This document shows positions 1 to 10,372 of a DNA stretch of 64,000 nucleotides, piece after piece. Within the stretch, counting starts at the first letter, position 1; each line of letters opens with the position of its first letter. The notes beneath the pieces are model-generated. The model saw only the letters and a program-made list of their open reading frames with translations. It was not told the origin of the DNA and did not search any database. This DNA comes from Spiroplasma ixodetis Y32 (GTDB lineage Bacteria; Bacillota_I; Bacilli_A; Mycoplasmatales; VBWQ01): contig NZ_CP127039.1 in assembly GCF_030316605.1 (NCBI RefSeq), positions 1,922,001-1,986,000 of the forward strand, written 5' to 3'. The translations under genes and the position numbers were made by a program.

Positions 1-1
1 T

Positions 2-124
2 AAAAATGAAATTGGAAGTAATCAATGAAGATATGAAAGAAAACAATTATTAAAAAATTCTTTACATACAAATAAATATATAAAAATTAAAAGAAATTCA
101 AATTTTTATAAAACATGAAAGTAG
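2..124 (+). CDS. C-terminal end of an upstream phage gene (partial)
   Basis: This frame is open from the window edge to TAG at 122-124 and uses TGA as Trp. The tail is basic (about 40 residues, rich in Lys, Asn and Tyr) and unrecognised. A shorter alternative tail in another frame ends at TAA 51-53. The longer frame is preferred because the next gene follows immediately in the same frame. Confidence 0.45.
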
Positions 125-643
125 GTGGTAATTATTATTGAATTAGATAAACCAATTAAACCAATTGGTATATGAAATACTATTAATCCTATAAGTAAAG
201 ATAATAAAGAATATAAAAGATTAAATAAGATTTGATTTAATAAAAATAGTACTCATATAGATAAAATTAAAATTTTAATATCAAATATTTTAAAAATAAC
301 TAGTCATAGTCTTGGTATGTTTATAACATTATTTTTTACAATAACACCATGATTAATACCTAAAATACCAATTGAAATGGGAATTGGAAGTTATACAAGT
401 CAATATAATTTTACTTGACCTGACCATTTAATATTAACGTTATTTCCTATTTTTGGCCATATTGGATTAAATTTAATAACTAAATTAGGTAATTATGGAA
501 AATTACTTAAATATGTATTAATAACTATACCAATTATTATTACAAGTCCTTATTTAATATATCAATATAAACAAATTAAAAAACATAAAAAAGAATGTCA
601 TTTATGTAAACAACATTCAAATAAAATACAATTGGAGGAATAA
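125..643 (+). CDS. Phage-region membrane protein, about 172 aa, unknown function
   Basis: The frame is open to TAA 641-643 with several TGA Trp codons. Three hydrophobic stretches lie at roughly residues 60-80, 100-120 and 130-150, and a short Lys/His/Cys tail follows. The start is uncertain. GTG at 125 directly follows the preceding stop, while the AGGTGG at 123-128 would better serve an ATT at 134 or 137. It lies just upstream of a second small membrane protein and the head/packaging genes. It could be a holin or a virion membrane protein, but nothing shows which. Confidence 0.5.
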
Positions 644-646
644 AAA

Positions 647-997
647 ATGAATTTATCTACAACAGTAATTTCAGCAGTATTAAGTGGAGCAGTTGCAAGT
701 GGAATTATAGTTACTATTATTTTACTTTTATTATCAAAAATTATTAAAAAATCAAAACAATCAAATTTAGCAAAAGAATTAAAAAATGATAAAGAATTAG
801 AATTTATTAAAGCAAATATTAAACAAATAAATTCACAATTACAATTAGAAACTACATCAATTGCTAAATCTTTAGATAGTTTTAATAATGATGAAGAAAA
901 AGATGAAGTATTTAAAAATACTATTATTAGTCAAAGAGCATCTAGAAAAGAATTAACTGAAAAAGATAAGAAAAAAGCAACTAAAGTTAAAATTTAA
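647..997 (+). CDS. Small single-span membrane protein with charged coiled-coil tail
   Basis: A GGAGGAA ribosome site at 634-640 fixes the ATG. Residues 5-33 form one strongly hydrophobic span, followed by a Lys-rich stop-transfer segment. About 80 charged residues, likely helical or coiled coil, make up the rest. The protein is 116 aa and has no TGA codons. It probably belongs to the late operon. Its size and topology would suit a holin or a membrane-anchored assembly factor, but this is inference only. Confidence 0.65.
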   Translation: MNLSTTVISAVLSGAVASGIIVTIILLLLSKIIKKSKQSNLAKELKNDKELEFIKANIKQINSQLQLETTSIAKSLDSFNNDEEKDEVFKNTIISQRASRKELTEKDKKKATKVKI

Positions 998-1020
998 AGG
1001 GTTTAAATACCCTTTATTTT
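996..1020 (+). terminator. Weak hairpin between late genes
   Basis: AAAGGG at 996-1001 pairs with CCCTTT at 1010-1015, and a short T-rich stretch follows. It overlaps the preceding stop codon. The stem is short, so it may only attenuate. Confidence 0.35.
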
Positions 1021-1040
1021 ACATTAAGGAGTAAATTATT

Positions 1041-2654
1041 ATGGCTATTAAAGACCCATTAATGTTTATAACAATACAAGAATTTAAATCTTGAAATGGT
1101 TTTAATAAATTAGAATTTGATGAAATAACAACACCAGATAGTGAAATATTTAAAGCAATTTCAATAGCAAGTAATAATATTAATTATTTAAGTGGTTTTG
1201 AAATTAATAAAAAATGACCAGAAATAACACCTACAGATTTTACTGATGAAATACAAACTGCTACTGCATATTATGTTAATTTTTTATTAACAAAAGATGT
1301 TAATTATTTACGTGGACAAGCAAGTATTAGTCAAGGTGGTATAACTTATAGTGAAAATAATCCAGATGACCCTTATTTTGTTGTTCCAGAAGTATTTAGT
1401 TGTTTAAGAAAAATTAAACATTATTTAACTTTTAAAGGATTTCCTTTAAATGTATCACCAAGAAAAAGTAATATATTTTTTGGTAATGGTGGTAATGAAA
1501 ATATATTACAAAGATATTTAGAAATATTAGATTTAGAAACAAATGATTCAAGAGTTAAAATAAAACAAACACATCCTAAAAATAGAAATACAGTAGTAAT
1601 TATTGATACAAATGGTATTAAATCAATTGATAATTTAACAACATTAGAATTATTTACTAAATATTTTAGTAATGATACTATGAAATTAGTTGAGGGTAAA
1701 GAAGGTCAAGAAAAGAAAGTTATTAGTACAATTGGTGGTAATTCATTATGAGAAGTTAATAAAGATAATCCTAATTTTATTAAGCCAAAAGATGATAAAG
1801 ATATTAGTGCTAATGATAAAAGAATAATTGATGTTAGTACACCTACTTTTTTAACTGATGCTACAAATAAAGTATATGTTGATAATTTATTAGATAAAAA
1901 ACAAGATAAATTAATTGTTGGTACTAATATAACTATTGATGAAAATAATAAAATTAGTGCTACTGGTGGAAGTGCAGATTTATCAGATTATTATAAAAAA
2001 GAAGAAATAAATAAAAAATTAGAAGATAAAATGGATAAAGACCAATTTCAATATGCTTTTTTAGCAAATGTTATTGGTAGTGAAAATCCTACTTTAGAAA
2101 CTACTAATAAAACAGTCGCTGGTGCTATTAATGAGTTAAAAGAAAAAATAAAAGACAAAAAATTTTCAAATGATTATTTTAAATATAATACTGAAACAAA
2201 TGAAATTTTACTAAATGATGAAGAAAATTCATTACTTTGTAAGGATATATTAGAAAATAATGAATATAAAATATTAAAAACTCAAAATAAAAAATTATTA
2301 CAAGCAATTAATGAAATATTAGAAAAACAACCACAACCAAGTCCAAGTAGTTCAAATTGAAAAGAAGTAGGAACAAGAGAAAAAAATAAATGAGATTATT
2401 GACAAATTACTTATGATTTTCAAGAAAATAAACATTATAGAGTTTATTATTCTTGAAGTATATATAATCCAGTTTATACTATTCAAGAATTTATTATAAC
2501 TGATAAAAAAATTGCTGGTGTGCCAATACAAACCTTTAATGATAGTGCTAATATAGTAATTTTATCAGTTCAACATGCAAAATGGATTACTATTTATACT
2601 GGAAAAGGTAATTTAAAAGGTAATTTATGAAAATTAGAAGAATTACAGGAATAA
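1041..2654 (+). CDS. Phage connector-like protein fused to fibre-type repeats, 537 aa
   Basis: AAGGAG at 1026-1031 precedes ATG 1041, and the frame reads through many TGA Trp codons to TAA 2652-2654. Residues 1-110 are helical and look like the head-tail connector proteins that sit beside portals. The middle, about residues 265-330, has a motif common in phage fibres and head fibres: 'TNKVYVDNLLDKKQDKL' followed by a 'GTNITIDENNKISATG' segment. Residues 330-430 are Lys/Asn rich and possibly coiled coil, ending in a Pro/Ser linker (QPQPSPSSS). The C-terminal 100 residues are aromatic and beta-rich, as in a receptor-binding or adhesin domain. The gene lies 4 bp upstream of the terminase. The fusion is unusual, and each domain assignment is inferred from motifs only. 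Confidence 0.6.
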
Positions 2655-2658
2655 TATT

Positions 2659-4137
2659 ATGAATAAAGAATTTACTTATTTACATGAAATTAGTTATTGA
2701 TTATTAAATAAAAGTGATTTTACTCATAGTGAATATAATTTAAGTGGAAGTAGATATTCAAGTAAAACATATAGTATTGCAGAAGAATTAGCAATGTTAA
2801 TTGCAATTTCAATTAAAAATAATAAATTAATTGCTATATATTGTTTTAGAAAATTAAATAAAGATATTAATGAATTAACTAAAGAAATTAATGAAGCTTT
2901 AATTAATGTTGGTTTTGATTATAAAGATTTTATTTTAAAATATCCAAATAAACAAGCAGATTTTCGTTTTAAAGGTTCAAAATCATTTATTAGAGTTATG
3001 GGTGTATATAGTAATTCAAATGATAGAATACCTTTAAAAGGTCTTTCTCGTAGTGAAATAAAAGGTTTTGATTTAGCAATTGAATGATGTGAAGAAGCAA
3101 ATGAATTTAGTCAAGCAGAATTTCAAGCAATTACATTTGCATTAGGTAATGCTAAAAAAATTATTAAAATTAGAAGTTGTAATCCAGATAATATTTATCA
3201 ATATTTTATTGAATATATGAATAATAGAGTACCTTTTAATTTAGAAATTATGAAATCTAATAATGAACAAATTAAATCAATATTTGAAAATAATATTTTT
3301 AAATTATTTCATTATTCAAATTGAAAAGTAAATACTCATAATTTATTACAAGATAAAATTAATGATTTAGAAGAATTAAAAATACTTGACCCTATAAAAG
3401 CACAAAGTTGATATTATGGTGTACCTAGTATTTTAAATGGTGCTATATTTGCAAGATTTTTAGATAAAGTTAATACTAAATTAGATTTTCAACCATATTA
3501 TTTTAGAGCAGGTTTAGATATTGGTTATGCTACAAGTCCAACTGGTCATCCTACAGCAGCAAGTTTATGATGTTTAAATCAAAGTAAAACTAAAGCACAT
3601 AAATTAAGTGAATTTTATCATAGTAATGTAACAATGCAATTTAAAAATAGTCATGAATTAGCAAATAGTATTATTGATTATTATTTAATACAAGCACAAA
3701 AATATACACAATTAATAATTAAAAAATTATATGTAAATGTTGATTATGGTAATGGTGGTCAAGCATTTATTGATATTTTAGAAAAACAAAGAAAAGATAG
3801 AAATATTTATTGATTAATATTTCAAGCAGTTAATAAAGAAATATTTTATTTAAGAGATAGAATTGATTTTACAACTGCTGGATTAATTAAAAATATATTA
3901 AGTTATGATTGAAATAATTGTCCACATACTAAAAAACAATATTCATTAATTCAATGATTAGATAATACTAAAAAATCATTAAGTTCAAATATGGAACCAC
4001 AAATGTTAGATTTACATGATGATACATGAGATAGTGATTGTTTTGCTTTAATGAATGATATGAAAGATTTAATTGATGGAATTGATAATGAATTACTTTT
4101 AAATAAGAAAAGAGGTGTTTTTAATGGATTTATATAA
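2659..4137 (+). CDS. terL: Phage terminase large subunit
   Basis: This is the packaging motor that cuts and pumps phage DNA into proheads. The protein is 492 aa, a normal size. The N-terminal ATPase carries a Walker A-type loop (SGSRYSSKT, about residue 30) and a Walker B with catalytic Glu pair (LAIEWCEEAN, about residue 143). The C-terminal nuclease domain begins at AGLDIGYA (about residue 287), the first acidic residue of the RNase H-like fold, with further acidic residues near the end (LDLHDDTWDSD). AGGA at 2647-2650 precedes the ATG. The gene overlaps the portal start by 14 bp. No small terminase was found in the window. Confidence 0.88.
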
Positions 4138-5482
4138 TATTAATTTTTATTTAGAAAATAAACAAAATTGATATTTAGATATACCTAGAATTATTGCTCA
4201 AAAATCAACAAGATTATGATTAGGTAAAGGAATATTATTACAAAGTGAAGATAAAAAATTATTAGATAATTGAAATAATTTTTATTATAAAGATAAAATA
4301 TTTGAAAAATTAGCAAAATTTGGTATTCAAAATAGTTTATTAGGTAGATGTATTTTATTATGAATGATTACTAAAACTGGTGAATTAACATTAGTTGTTC
4401 CAACTCCAACATTTATGTCAAGAGTTGCAAAAATTAATGAACAAGAACAATCAGCAGAATTATTTTTTACTAATAATCAAGCAGATAATCAAACTTTAAC
4501 ATGAGTTACAATAACACCTAAAATAGTACATGTTGAAATATTTAATAATGTTGGTGAAGAAACAATTTTAGGTACAACAAAATCAAAAACAAAACCTGAA
4601 AATTTAGCAAAAACTAGTTATACATTAAAAAATCCTTTTGGTTTTTTACCAATTGTAGAAATTACTAATTTACCAAATCCTTTATTATTTGGTCAAAGTA
4701 CAACATTAAATGGTTATCCAGATTGTATGCCAGTATATCCATTAATTGAAGATTTAAATCATAATATTAAACAAAAAAGAAAAGAAAGAATATTAAATCA
4801 AACAAGAATATTTGGTCAATTAGCAAATGATAAATTACTTGAATTAATGACTGGTAAAGCAGATATTAGTGAATTTGTAGAAGATGCTTTTATGAATGTT
4901 AGTAGTAATTCTTATGATAAAACTGGTAATGGTGGAATTAATTTTATTCAAGGAAATCCTAAATTTAGTGAATATTGACTTGATTATAATGGAATTATTA
5001 AACAAATATTTAATGGTGCTGGATATGATATTGAAGATTATAATGGTCAACAATATACAAATAAAACTCAATCAATGTTTAATAATAAATTTGATATGGA
5101 AACAACAGAATATAAAATAGCACATTATAAACCTTATATATTACGTTTAATGGATATGTGAATGTATTATTATGGTCATTGAAATATGATTGGTGAAAGA
5201 AAATATAGTTTTGATTTTATACCTATTGCTATGACTGACCAATTACAAGAAAAAGAATTAATACAATTTCAATTAGATTATGGATTAATGAGTAAAAAAG
5301 AAGCAATTGGTAAATTAAGAAATGTTAATTTATTACAATCAGATAATATTTTAAAAGAAATAAATACTGAATTAAAAGAAGATATAAAATTATTAGGAGA
5401 AAATAAAAATGAACAGACATCAACAAATTCAATTAATGAAACATCTTCATCTACAATTAAAGAAACAACAGTTATTGATTAA
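4124..5482 (+). CDS. Phage portal protein
   Basis: The 452-aa product directly follows and overlaps the large terminase, as portals usually do. It shows the expected pattern of an N-terminal alpha/beta body, the central motif PLIEDLNHNIKQKRKERI (long stem helix) and a polar Ser/Thr/Glu tail. The start is ATG at 4124, inside the end of terL, with AGAGGTG about ten bases upstream. It forms the ring through which DNA enters the head and which joins head to tail. The assignment rests on position, size and the helix motif, as portals diverge strongly in sequence. Confidence 0.75.
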
Positions 5483-5951
5483 AAGATGTAGTTATTGAAA
5501 AATATTTCCATTTGTTATTAATAATGGTGCAATACCTTTAACTGAAACTGGTTATAAACCAATTAATAGTAAAATAAGTGATTTTGGACAATATGAATTA
5601 ATATTAACTGGTAATACTCCAGTTGTATGTATTTGAAAAAATAGTACAAAAATATATCAAAAAAATAAAGGTAAAATTGACCCCGTAACTCATAAAGTTA
5701 GTGGTCAAGACCAATATTATACAAAACAATATAAAATAGGTGATTATTGAAATGCTTATTTAATTGATGATACAAGTGGTGTTGATTTTGGTGGTTTACC
5801 AAATAATCAAATATTTAAAACAGTACAAACAAAAAGACAATATACTTTAGTAATGTTTGAAGAACATATTACAATTGATGATTATTTACAATTTTTTGTT
5901 GTATTTAATGATGAAAATGAAAATATTGGTGGTAATATTGGTAAAAATTAA
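5409..5951 (+). CDS. Phage structural protein, N-terminal piece (180 aa)
   Basis: The start is ATG 5409, chosen because AGGAG at 5395-5399 sits at ideal spacing. The gene therefore overlaps the end of the portal by 74 bp in another frame. The frame runs to TAA 5949-5951. After an N-terminal Gln/Leu/Lys-rich segment the protein is beta-rich and aromatic. The downstream large ORF continues in exactly the same frame after the stop and has no ribosome site of its own. The two are probably one 988-residue tail or collar protein interrupted by a nonsense codon. Confidence 0.6.
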
Positions 5952-6017
5952 GATAGACAATTATTATATATTTCAAATGTAACAAATTATTATAGTCCTT
6001 ATAATGGTGCATTTAGT

Positions 6018-8375
6018 ATGCAAGTATTAACTTTTAGTAGTTTAAATGATAGAGTAGTTTCTAGTGGTCAAAATACACTTGATTTTGTACAATATGCAAG
6101 CCCGGGTAGTGGTTATGCTTTTCCTACTATTCAACAAGGAAAAGTAACATTAAATCGTACTTTAATGCGTGATATAGGAGTAAGATATAGTCATAGACAA
6201 AGTTATGGATTAGAATTATTATCAAGTTGTTATTATTATGGAAGACCAATTATTCAAGGACAAGAACCAATACAACAAAATAATGAAGAAATATTTGAAA
6301 GTAAAGTATTTGCTTCAAGAAGATTATTTATTGCTGGTAATAATGATTTATGTACAACTGATACTAAAACTAATGGTGGTTTACTTGCTGGTATAAATGA
6401 TAAAATAACAACAAGTAGTCATCCAGAAACTACATTTTATAATATTATGGATGCAAAACCAACTGGATTTACTAATTTTAAAGATTTTAAAGAATGATTA
6501 AAAACTTCATTAAATTTTCAAGATAATTTATTTGTAACAAAAGATTTTAAAGGTATGCTTGCTTTTGATAAAGATAAAACAACAAAAAGTAATGGTACAT
6601 CAATTGGAGAAGCAAAATTCTTTTGAGATAGTGAATGAAATATTAATAATTTAACAGGTAATTATAATGTTGATATGTCAAGTAATTTTAAATATAAAGA
6701 CCCAGATACTCATTTAATTATAGGCAGTCCAACTGTTGATTATAGTAAAATATCACAAAAATATATGTCAGCAATATTAAATTTTAATAGTGTAGTATTT
6801 AGTCCTTTAATACAAATGCCTTATGATAGTACTCAATGATTACCATTTGCTTTAAGTGATATTCCTTTAATTGGTAAATTATTAAATGCTTTAACATTAG
6901 GTATTTGAAGTAGTTGAGTTATTACTCAAAATGTTCAACAATATAAAAAAATGTTATATTTTAATGGTTTTATGAGTGCATTTTTTACAAGTAATTTAGA
7001 AAATATTATTGGTAATGGTGGTTTAATTCCATTAAATGCTTTTACAAATGATAATGATTTTGCTATTGGTAAATTATTAGGTGCTAATGTTTCAACAACT
7101 GCTATGACAATGAAATTAAGTGATAGAGTATCAGTATATCCATGAGACCCTACTACTGGTCAAAAATTAACTACAAAAGAACAAATAAGTACAGTTGATT
7201 TATCACAAAAGAAAAATAATAAAGTTTATATATTAGCAGAAGATACTGAATTTTTAGATATAGCAAGTCCATTTACAAATGAAGATACTGAAACTCAATG
7301 AAATCCAACAAGTAATGGAGTTATTGATGGTTCAAATTATGCTTATATTATTGATACAATTGTAACTCAAAGTTTACATCAAGGTGAAGAAAGACATACA
7401 TTTTATAGTGATAATCCTTTTACTTATCAAGGTGATTATAATGAAATATCAGTTGCTCAATTTAGATATAATAATATGGGTTATTTAACTGGTAATGCTT
7501 TTAATTGAACAACTTTATATAAATTAAATCATGATGAATATGAAGAAAGTGAAGAAACTATATTTAGTTATCCAGCAAAAATATTACCACCAAGTCCTCA
7601 AAATATAGCAAAACAAATTGTAATAATTCCTAAAAATCCAAGTATAGAAACAACATTACAAAATTGAAATATTTTAATGCATAATAATCAAGAAATTTAT
7701 AAAGATGATACAAATTGAATTAATAATAACGTACCTTTAATAAAACCATTAGAAATAAATATTAATTTTAAAGATTATTTAGACCCTACATTATTAATTA
7801 AGTCTTTTAATGATTTAAAAAGATATTATAAAAGTGTAGATGTATATTTACATTATGAATATGCAACAGAAGAATGACCAAAAATAATCTATGATGATAT
7901 AATAACAACTGAAAATTTTATCCCTAATAAAAGTCAAACATTATTTAAATCATATAATTTAAGTGAATTATTTTATTACACTAAAGAAAATAAAATGAAA
8001 GTATTTGAAGATTTTAAAATAGAATATTATCAAGTATCATCAAGGATTAATCAATATGTTGGTGTTTCAAAAATAGGTTTAATACCAACTAATATTAATA
8101 ATTTATATGAAATTTCAAAAAATGGTTTATATTCGCAAGTTAATTATAGTTATGATAAAAATATAAATATGAATTCAGAAAATTCTACTTATTTAGGTTT
8201 TTATGATTTATCTGATAAAGAATTTAAATGAAAAATAGAATTATTTCCAATAATAAATCAAATTCAAGGAGCAGATTTTCAAATTCAACCAGAAGGATTT
8301 ACTTGAGTAGAAAAAAATAGATTAGTTAAAAAATATAAATTAAGCATTTCAAAAATTGTGTTTAATTCTAGATAA
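6018..8375 (+). CDS. Large phage structural (tail/knob-like) protein, C-terminal piece
   Basis: The frame is open from just after TAA 5949-5951 to TAA 8373-8375. The first in-frame ATG is 6018, giving 785 aa. No Shine-Dalgarno sequence precedes this ATG. The protein is Asn/Thr/Tyr rich and beta-like, with one hydrophobic stretch near residues 280-300 (LIGKLLNALTLGIWSSW). Its position after terminase and portal suggests a tail tube/knob or other major virion protein. The family is not recognised. It is either the bulk of a split gene or needs reinitiation or readthrough. Confidence 0.6.
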
Positions 8376-8400
8376 ATTATATTTTTATTATTATTTTTGT

Positions 8401-8406
8401 TATAAT
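8401..8406 (+). promoter_or_regulatory. Extended -10 promoter element
   Basis: TGT followed by TATAAT gives an extended -10 (TGnTATAAT) between the structural gene and the small membrane gene at 8469. No clear -35 is visible. The expected start site falls just before the 13-bp tandem repeats. Confidence 0.45.
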
Positions 8407-8414
8407 ATTTTTAA

Positions 8415-8453
8415 TTAAAATAATTTATTAAAATAATTTATTAAAATAATTTA
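8415..8453 (+). repeat. Three exact tandem copies of a 13-bp AT unit
   Basis: The unit TTAAAATAATTTA is repeated three times without mismatch, directly between the extended -10 at 8401 and the AAAGGA ribosome site at 8455-8460. Exact directly repeated units in a leader could be operator or iteron sites. Simple slippage is the alternative. Confidence 0.8.
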
Positions 8454-8468
8454 AAAAGGAATAAAAAT

Positions 8469-8786
8469 ATGGAATACGTTAATAATATAAATCCAGATTT
8501 AATTGGCGGAATTATAATATCAATATATATATATATGGTTGTATTAATTTTAACAATAATTTTTGGTGTAATAAAATGTAAAAATAATAATCATTTTGGG
8601 ATATTATTATTAACTATTTCTTTAAATATTATTGGTACTATAATAGGTTGTGTTTTATTATATAAAAATCAAAATCCAGAATTTAGATTTTGAAAATCTT
8701 TTTGAAATAAAATTAAAAAAATATTTACATTTAAAATTCATTTCAAAAGAAAATCTAAACAAAATAATATTTCCCCACAATCTTAA
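8469..8786 (+). CDS. Two-span membrane protein, 105 aa, holin-like
   Basis: AAAGGA precedes ATG 8469 and the frame reads through two TGA codons to TAA 8784-8786. Hydrophobic spans lie at about residues 12-35 and 43-65. A Lys-rich cytoplasmic tail with Trp, Phe and Ser follows. It is the last gene of the rightward block, where lysis genes often sit. Two spans with a basic tail fit a holin, but mollicutes have no wall and no sequence family was recognised. Confidence 0.6.
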
Positions 8787-8800
8787 ATAATGTATAATAA

Positions 8801-8877
8801 ATATACTTACTTTTGTAAGTATATGATGATAATATCAATTTTTTTCAAAGTCATGTAATTGTTAGGTTGGCACCTAA
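8801..8877. other. Two adjacent hairpins upstream of the shared terminator
   Basis: ATATACTTAC at 8801-8810 pairs with GTAAGTATAT at 8815-8824 across a TTTT loop. TTAGGT at 8862-8867 pairs with ACCTAA at 8872-8877 across TGGC, and the flanking AATT/AATTA extends the stem. Together with the terminator at 8881 this makes three stems in about 110 bp with no ORF. It could be a small RNA or a 3' stability structure. Confidence 0.5.
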
Positions 8878-8880
8878 TTA

Positions 8881-8907
8881 AAAAGTTACCTTAATTGGTA
8901 ACTTTTT
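8881..8907. terminator. Bidirectional terminator between late and early blocks
   Basis: AAAAGTTACC at 8881-8890 pairs with GGTAACTTTT at 8897-8906 around a 6-nt loop, with A and T runs on both sides. It serves the rightward late operon and the leftward gene whose stop lies in the loop. Confidence 0.85.
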
Positions 8908-9406
8908 GTTTAAAATTATAATTGTATAATAAATTATTTTTATTAAAAATATTTCATATTTTTTCTGTAAAATTATTTTCAATTTTTATAATATTTTTAT
9001 TTTTTTCACTTTTTTTGATTAATTTTATTTTGTATTCTCAAAATTCAGTACAAAGTTGATAAAATAATTTCTCTTGTAGTTTTTCTATTGTAATTACGTT
9101 TAAAACAAAACTTAATCTATTACACAAATCTTTATAATTTGGATTTTTTATTAAAAAATCATCAATTATATCACTTTTATTTTTTTCCATAATATTTATT
9201 TTTTCTTTTAATTTATTAATATTAATTTTTTTTCTCATTAAAAAAATTGATTGGTCTAAATAATCTAAAATTATTTCAGGAATATCATTTTTATTATTTT
9301 CCAAAAAATGCAAATAATCATTAACTATTTTAGTTGTAAAACCATTTAAAAATGTATTTAAAACTTTATTTCTTTTTTTTATATTAACAATTAAATTATT
9401 TTTCAT
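8891..9406 (-). CDS. Unknown phage protein, 171 aa
   Basis: The start is ATG 9406 because AAAGGTG lies just upstream; a GTG at 9415 is part of that site. Two TGA codons (9038-9040 and 8954-8956) read as Trp, extending the frame to TAA inside the terminator loop. The protein is Lys/Asn/Ile rich and helical, with no membrane span and no recognised motif. It is the last gene of a short leftward transcript that begins below the 9747-9789 terminator. Confidence 0.6.
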
Positions 9407-9688
9407 TTTTATCACCTTTATCTGGAAATCTTAATTTTATTCATTTTCCATTTATATCAGTACCATGTTCAAATTTTATCATATTATCTTCTTGTTGATA
9501 TACTGTTTTACATTATAATAATTATTTATTTCTTTTATTTCACTATTATTTATTAAAATTGAATTTTCATTATTTTTTTTCTTTTTATTTTTTAATAAAA
9601 ATTTAATTAATCAAACAATAAAACCAAAAATTCCCGTACCTGTTGTCCCAAAAAGTATATATAATAAATATTTCAATCAATCTGCCAT
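9396..9688 (-). pseudogene. Frameshifted small membrane protein
   Basis: From ATG 9688 the frame encodes a single N-terminal span with Lys/Asn-rich tail, but it runs out of frame near 9510-9520 and stops early. A neighbouring frame continues cleanly with a plausible C-terminus (motif EDNMIKFEHGTDINGKW) to TAA 9396-9398, overlapping the next start. One missing base in an A run would join them. It could be a true decayed gene, a programmed slip or a sequencing error. Confidence 0.5.
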
Positions 9689-9746
9689 AATATAACCCGT
9701 TTCATAGTATTTTATTTATACTTAATATTATAAATTAAAATATAAA

Positions 9747-9789
9747 AAAGAGAAGTTATAAATAATTAGAAACGAGTTAACTTCTCTTT
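9747..9789 (-). terminator. Terminator of the main early operon
   Basis: AAAGAGAAGTTA at 9747-9758 pairs perfectly with TAACTTCTCTTT at 9778-9789. On the minus strand the second arm runs into six T residues. The 19-nt loop is long. It follows the 9833-9976 gene. Confidence 0.7.
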
Positions 9790-9832
9790 ATTAATTATAT
9801 CATATTTTCTATATTAAATATAGATAATTTAG

Positions 9833-9976
9833 TTATTTAAATGGCTTAAAAATTTCATTATTATTAAATTCTTTTCAAATAACTTTAAATTTATTATTAC
9901 AAATTTTACTAACTTCAAATTTTTTAAATTTAATTTTATGTCATTTGATTTTAAAATATCAAATAAATTTTGTCAT
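9833..9976 (-). CDS. Small basic phage peptide, 47 aa
   Basis: AGGAG precedes ATG 9976. Three TGA Trp codons are read, and the stop is TAA 9833-9835. The peptide is Lys/Phe rich with pI clearly basic. It is unrecognised. It is the last cistron of the early operon. Confidence 0.55.
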
Positions 9977-9979
9977 TAT

Positions 9980-10249
9980 TTACTCCTCATATTTATTTAA
10001 TTCATTATTTACTTTATTATTAATATTTTCTTTTAATATATTTTCAATATTTTCTTTTGATATATTTTCTTTCATTTCATTTAAAGCATTAGTAAATTCT
10101 TGATTATGTTTTGAACAAAAAGATAATTTATTTTCTCTTGCATATGTATAAATTCTTTTATTATTATCATTTAAATATCAAGTTTTTTTTAATTCAATTT
10201 CAATTTTAATATTACAATATTTTGCCATACATTTAATTATATGTTTCAT
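9980..10249 (-). CDS. Small Cys-containing phage protein, 89 aa
   Basis: AAGGA precedes ATG 10249 and the stop is TAA 9980-9982. Cysteines at about residues 7 and 12, then CSKH near residue 50, could bind zinc. The second half is a charged helix of repeated Glu-Asn-Ile steps (MKENISKENIENILKEN). The final Glu-Glu codons GAGGAG double as the ribosome site of the next gene, so the two are translationally coupled. Confidence 0.65.
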
Positions 10250-10261
10250 TATTTATTTTCC

Positions 10262-10372
10262 TTAATTATTTTCAATATTAATATCTTCAATTTTTATATT
10301 AATAGTTAATCCATCTAAATTTTTTAATTCTTTTAATTTTTCTATTATTTCTAAAATGTCTTGTTTAGTCAT
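10262..10372 (-). CDS. Small acidic phage peptide, 36 aa
   Basis: AAGGAG precedes ATG 10372, and the stop is TAA 10262-10264. It is helical (MTKQDILEIIEKLKELKNL) with an acidic end. It overlaps the resolvase gene by 8 bp. Unrecognised. Confidence 0.55.
   Translation of the reverse strand: MTKQDILEIIEKLKELKNLDGLTINIKIEDINIENN

Noticed and set aside
9407..9415. GTG 9415 as start of the 171-aa phage gene
   Set aside because: That GTG is part of the AAAGGTG ribosome site for ATG 9406.
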